DNA of 38,359 nt from Hymenopellis radicata. Taxonomy: Eukaryota; Basidiomycota; Agaricomycetes; Agaricales; Physalacriaceae. Shown here in pieces: positions 33,976-38,359 of the stretch. The DNA is taken from NCBI GenBank assembly GCA_015501595.1, contig JADNRX010000492.1:1-38359 (forward strand), read 5' to 3'. The translations under genes and the position numbers were made by a program. Each line of letters starts with the position of its first letter. Position 1 is the first letter of the stretch. The notes below the pieces were generated by a model. It saw nothing but the letters and a program-made list of their open reading frames with translations, was not told where the DNA came from and searched no databases.

Positions 33976-34108
33976 AGGGTACCGGCCATGTCACGCTCCG
34001 CTACTAAGTACTACCCAGCGCGTAAAAAGCCCATCGCGGCGAAGTTGTAGGAGTCAATGATGCGCTTGAACAACAATTGACCAAAAACCGTCCCATTCTC
34101 TCGTCATC
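33976..34108. other. Right-arm-specific insertion
   Basis: About 130 bases between the CTTTCTGGAAAG and CGATGAGAAGG landmarks that are adjacent in the left arm near 165-172. It contains a 20-codon frame MSRSATKYYPARKKPIAAKL, which I do not recognise. Confidence 0.45.
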
Positions 34109-34304
34109 GATGAGAAGGATGACGAAGCTGAGGAAGACAACAAGGCTGTGACGGGAAAGAATGGTAGGTGCCGCAGCTTGCTGAGGTGAATCTCAAACAG
34201 TTGATGCAGTCTAGATCAAAAACGATCTCGTCAGTACGGAGACGAAGACTTGCCACACAATCCCGCTTGCTGTCCATGCAAGCTCGTCTAGCTGTTCCCG
34301 GTCA

Positions 34305-35350
34305 AATCGCGAAATGAAGATGAATAGCGAGAGCGTGAGGCGTTCCTTGTGGCCAGATAGAAAATTAAGGGTGGGTCACATGACGTAATACATCTCGCCT
34401 CTTTCCAACCGCCATGGACGACGCTCGGCCCAGCGCGAACAAGCGGCCCGACGACGACACAGCGCTCTTGTATTCCATACATTTAGGACGGATACCTGCG
34501 TGGAGAATTGGACTAGCTATTTGGCCAGCTATGGATACAAGAATGCAGTTCTACTGTAACGGACGACGACGATGAGAGCAGGGGAGGGTCTGGCTACTTC
34601 TTGTACAGGCAAACTGGCGCCTTCCACGACAAACGACGGCGTGCGGTGAGGCATCGGCCGTCTCGGCTCAGGCAAGGATAAGGATAGTCGGGTCCAGGAC
34701 GACCTTGCAATGTACGGAGCACTGTGACCCGAGCCTGAGCACCCAGGATCTGCATGGATTACGACGACTCCCTCTCGTTGAGGAAGTGAGCTTCCGGTCC
34801 CACGCGTCAATGGAGCAGTTGATATACCCTTGCGGTGGCGGCGCGAGACGGTGCACTGTGTCTGGTGCAGGATAAGAGCGAATGGACATCGCAGGTACGT
34901 GTTCTTCTCGTTCAGACAGCGACCTGATTATTTGGGCAGACTGTTGATCCTCCGTTCCCACCATATCGTCGCTCTAGTTCTTCCCTGCCCCGCAGATCTC
35001 AGCCAACTCGTACGTCCTGTAGGGTGACACCCCGACGAGTCTAGAGCTTCCCATCCAAGGCGGCAAATCGATTATGTTGGCGCTTCTCTGTCCGCATCAG
35101 TGCACTAACGCGTATGCGAGTCTTATTGCCGGTTTACTGAGAAGCCGACGAATCGAACTTGGAGGCTAACATCTTCGGTTCGCGTAAGTTCGTTGCCGGT
35201 CCTCTTCATCATACTGTTAGCTGTTTACTTTTCTTCCTGCCTCGACGTCGGCTCATCATCCATATCGCGCAATTGTCTCACGAGGCTCGTTTGTATTGTA
35301 TAGCTTCTGAACCTCCAAATATCAGTGGTTTTTTACCGTCCACGGCGTGA
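34305..35350 (+). repeat. Dispersed repeat R, long copy 1
   Basis: Diverged direct copy of 37,480-38,359. Shared blocks are GAAATGAAGAT, the core GTGGGTCACATGACGTAAT (34,371-34,389), CTCTTTCC, GACGGATACCTGCGTGGA and a conserved intron (donor GTACGT at 34,895, acceptor ending 34,939) followed by codons VDPPFPP. The repeat therefore seems to contain the promoter and early exons of a gene. The frame downstream is broken here. Confidence 0.65.
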
Positions 35351-35528
35351 AGTTCGGCGGCCATCACCCCGCCGTCCCGAGATGTGGGCGCTGATAATCT
35401 CTGTTGTGCCGAACACATTCCGAATACGGGATGCCATCATTTAAGCTATCAATGGCGTGGAAGGTTTGAGCAGACAAAGTATCGATGATCCCATTAACGG
35501 CATTCCTTCGCTTGCCTCTTGCTCTCAT

Positions 35529-37242
35529 CATGCCCCCTTTTATTTTTCTCATTCATCCCCCTCCGGACATCCTCACTTTGTCGAAGGGTGGAGACGATTG
35601 GACTAGTGTCGAGGAACGGAACGCTGAATTCAAACAGGCTTGCCAGTACTATTATCGATCTAATAGCTTTAATCACGGTAGGCGGATGTTTGTTGATATC
35701 TGGATGGTGATAACACGTTCCCAGCCGAGATTTGGATGTTCGTCAAAGGTTTCAAGTGGGTGCCCATCCAGTCAAGGTGCATAATCCCGGCATTTGCTTC
35801 ATGGAGTCACGAGTGCATCTTTTCACAATAATGTTTTAGCGACTTGCCAGATCTTTTTGATAATGGGACTCCGATGATGGATAAAGGATGGATTCACACG
35901 GTCGAGTACGTTCAACGGTTCGTAGCAGTGTCGCACATTCAAGCGAGGATTTCGGACGCTGTGGACGTACTGGCTGAGACCGTAGGTGGACCGGCAAGAT
36001 ATTATGTGCATTCGATGCGTCCAAGTCATGAGTGGTGCGGTGGCATGGTGAGTATATGTCACTTTGGCTTGTTTTGTCTGATTTGTAGATGGGAAACCAT
36101 TTCTGGCCACTGCAGGCAGCTGCTCATTATCATGTCCAATAGAAAGGCTTGGATTGACACCGACTGGTGGAGCATTCATGAGTTCTACATGCCCGCTCAA
36201 GAGATGTACCACCGCTCAGTGACCTCGAGTTTGTTTGAGGGAAGGATGGTGGTTGATTTTTCACTGGACAGACAATGTAAAGATCTCGCAGAGGTCATGC
36301 GGATTGCCCTACCGTACTTCCGGGAGATGAATGCTCGTGTCGAAGCACTATCCAAACTTCACAACGTCGGCTACTCCTCTGTCTCCTCGGATTCGGCATC
36401 TATTTTTGGACCGACGAACATGGTGAACCTCATTACATGTCTCGACATTGCAGAAAGTGTTGCAAAGCTGGTTCCGGTCTTTGGGGACGTCCTCGAGGGA
36501 GCGTGCGGAGTCTTGCGGAAGATTGTCAAAGCCGCAGAGGTAAGGAGCCTCTCGAAGTACTACAGACCTACCGCTGAATTCGTTCTCAAAAGGATGCTCG
36601 TGCAGCCCGCGGCGAATGCAAGGCTCTTGCAGAACATACGGCTTGCATCACACTTGCCATTCTCAACGAGATCGGTTCAACAACCAAGCAACCTGTTATA
36701 CGAACGGCAAATATCTTTGACCTATGCGTGTAAGTCTTTGTTAAATCCGGAGCGGGGTATAACTGATGTCAGGCATAGCACCATTGGCGAAGTTGAACGA
36801 AGAATCACGATGCTATCGTCTCTTGGACGCCTGAAATACTTCGTGTCACGCGGGAAGATTAATGCGGAGGTCACCGCGCTTCGCGAGCGCGTTGAGAACG
36901 CGCGGATCGCGTTTAAGGTACGCCTTCAAACACGAGTAGCACTTCCCGCTGACACACGTCAAGATTCGAAAATGACATTTCGACGAGCAGTTTGCTGCAC
37001 GATCTCAGAGCGATGCAGACGCGGCTCATATCGCGTGTTGACGATATCTACAATGGCCAGAAGACGACGCACCGCATGTTGGACACGATTCTAGTAGAGG
37101 TTGGTATCGAGATCTTCCTCGTTAGTCCGATACTCACATAGGCTTGATACAGGTTCGGGACATAAATCCGGCGGCGCGTATGTCGAAGAGGCAGAGTAAA
37201 GAGAGGGACTTGGGAAGAAGTTCTGTTGTCCATATGCTATGA
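35529..37242 (+). CDS. NLR-like N-terminal helical domain protein without NACHT
   Basis: Proposed exons give MPPFIFLIHPPPDILTLSKG, DDWTSVEERNAEFKQACQYY, then AEIWMFVKGFKWVPIQSSDL, DNGTPMMDKGWIHTVEYVQ, VLAETVGGPARYYV, AWIDTDWWSIHEFYMPAQEM, YFREMNARVEALSKLH, NLITCLDIAESVAKLVPVFG, VLEGACGVLRKIVKAAE, ARAARGECKALAEHTACITL, EVERRITMLSSLGRL, INAEVTALRERVENAR and LLHDLRAMQTRLISRVDD. The central part resembles the MLKL/HeLo-like helical bundle at the N-terminus of basidiomycete STAND/NLR proteins, which can act in cell death or nonself response. No P-loop or NACHT follows; the frame ends VVHML at 37,242. The join near 36,046-36,150 is unclear (one long intron or a micro-exon). It may be a truncated effector-only form or a decayed NLR. 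Confidence 0.55.
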
Positions 37243-37479
37243 TTTTTGATTCCTCGGATACGAAAACTTCATCGTACTGGGTGTTACTCCAGTGCGCTCA
37301 TACCCTGAAGCGAAAAGATTTTGCTACCATCCTGCACAATTACGCGCACTACTGTCGTCTGCCCAAGAATCCTTTCCTGCTTCAACGTTGCATCGTGGAG
37401 GTAGGACTATCCCGTCTGAATCGAAATATAGCATCATGCAAACTGATCTTCCTGGAGCGATCACCTGAGCTCGGTCAAA
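37243..37479. other. Flank between NLR-like gene and repeat R
   Basis: An 83-codon frame (37,239-37,490) has no recognisable motif. Nothing else seen. Confidence 0.4.
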
Positions 37480-38359
37480 GCAGGAAATGAAGATAAAGAG
37501 CTAGAGCGCGAGACGCTCCTTGTAGGCTCTCGTGCTCGTCAATTTGGCGGACAGATTTAAGGGTAGCAGGTAGATCGTCGCCCATCCATAGAGAAGCAGA
37601 ACCCAAAGCCATGATGGACGGAAGGAGGTGGGTCGCATGACGTAATTCATCCTTCCTCTTTCCGCCACGACGATTGGCGCGGCGGCGCGTTGACGACCCA
37701 GGCCTGTCTCGATTCCCGCGAATACAGGACGGATATCTGCGTGGACGATTGGACTGGTGGCTTTGACCTGCTGTGACCACAAGAACACGCATCTGCTTTA
37801 ACGGACGACAACGAAGGGAGCAGTGGGCCTGAACTTGGCTGCTCCCACGACGAACGGCGGTGTGCGGCGAGGGCGTCTACGGGGATCGGCTGTGAATGGA
37901 CAGTCGTAGCCAGGACGACCTTCGAATGCACGGAGGGCTGTGGTGGATATCCGCCTCGATCTTCCATTCGGTCAGGACGGCTTCAATTGGTAGAAGCAGC
38001 GAGCTGTTAGCCTCGCGCATCAACGGGACTATCCACACGCTCGGGGACCGTCACGCCGCGTTTGGTACGGACCAGGTGCAACAGCAGGTACGTGTTTTTT
38101 TAGCTCGAGGCAGTAGTGCAGTGATTTGATTATTTGCGCAGCTACGACCCGCCATTCCCGCCATGTCCTCGAGCCTATATTGTCCCGGAAACCAAATCCG
38201 ACCACTCATACCCTTCTAGAGCTCTCATCGATGGCAATGTCCCTGGGTTATGTCGGTGCTGTTCTGGTTCCCCCAGAAAACAACGATTATGGACTTGAGA
38301 GGCTGTCATCTTCCCTCGCTGGTCCTCTTCGTTCGCTATTGACTATTCTGCCTGACTCG
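37480..38359 (+). repeat. Dispersed repeat R, long copy 2 (cut by window end)
   Basis: Direct copy of 34,305-35,350, starting near GGAAATGAAGATAAAGAGCT. Core GTGGGTCGCATGACGTAATT at 37,628. Later blocks GACGGATATCTGCGTGGACG and AACGGACGACAACGA match copy 1. It continues to the window edge. Confidence 0.65.
38142..38359 (+). CDS. Partial exon of the gene inside repeat R
   Basis: After an intron (GTACGT at 38,088, acceptor ending 38,141) one frame stays open to the window end: TTRHSRHVLEPILSRKPNPT then LELSSMAMSLGYVGAVLVPP, ENNDYGLERLSSSLAGPLRS and LLTILPDS. A competing frame starts YDPPFPPCPRAYIVPE, which matches VDPPFPP in copy 1, so the true frame right after the intron is uncertain and a further splice or frameshift may join the two. 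I do not recognise the family. Confidence 0.3.

Larger units (their letters stand above)
21213..34283. repeat. Right arm of large inverted duplication
   Basis: Reverse-complement partner of 1-11,679, carrying the same genes in mirror order. It is longer because of extra DNA at about 21,480-22,550 and 33,976-34,108 and smaller insertions (about 30 bp near 32,170; about 125 bp in the sedolisin fragment near 28,115-28,250). The outer boundary is placed at about 34,283, where the match to the first bases of the window stops. The left arm may continue beyond the window, so this boundary is provisional. Confidence 0.95.

Overview
The window looks like nuclear DNA of a filamentous basidiomycete, most likely a plant-matter-degrading Agaricomycete. 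The evidence is: many short GT-AG introns (about 36-60 nt) in nearly every gene, an F-box protein of the type expanded in mushrooms, a secreted PL1 pectate lyase, a sedolisin remnant, NLR-type N-terminal helical domains, and a eukaryotic RPL37 whose first exon is only the ATG. No bacterial, viral or organellar genes are evident.

The dominant feature is a very large imperfect inverted duplication. The left arm covers about 1-11,679 (it starts at the window edge and may continue outside). The right arm covers about 21,213-34,283. They face each other across a single-copy spacer of about 9.5 kb. Each arm carries, from the outer end inwards: a helix-turn-helix-like exon, an intact 164-codon ORF of unknown function, about 2 kb of almost identical DNA without a convincing gene, an F-box gene, a sedolisin (S53) fragment, a PL1 pectate lyase gene, a CUL1-type cullin gene, a prefoldin-subunit-3 fragment, and a small hairpin repeat. 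Left-arm genes are mirror images of right-arm genes.

The copies have decayed differently. In the left arm the cullin is nearly intact (one 1-base frameshift) while its pectate lyase and F-box gene are frameshifted. In the right arm the pectate lyase (319 residues predicted) and F-box gene read through while the cullin has three frameshifts. Many differences are single-base indels, so assembly error has to be excluded.

The spacer (11,680-21,212) holds a broken NLR-like gene (minus strand), RPL37, a two-finger GATA factor with the cysteine-rich signature of iron-responsive repressors (Urbs1/SreA/Fep1 family) preceded by several GATA motifs, and an F-box/LRR-like pseudogene. Recombination between the arms would invert this spacer.

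Right of the right arm (34,284-38,359) are two direct copies of a roughly 1 kb repeat with a conserved TCACATGACGTAAT-type core. They flank a second, better preserved NLR-like gene. Fragments of the same repeat lie inside both arms.

Functionally, the set combines SCF ubiquitin-ligase parts (cullin, F-box), secreted plant-polymer or protein degradation (PL1, S53), iron regulation and translation. I see no sign that they form one pathway. Their association looks structural, driven by segmental duplication.
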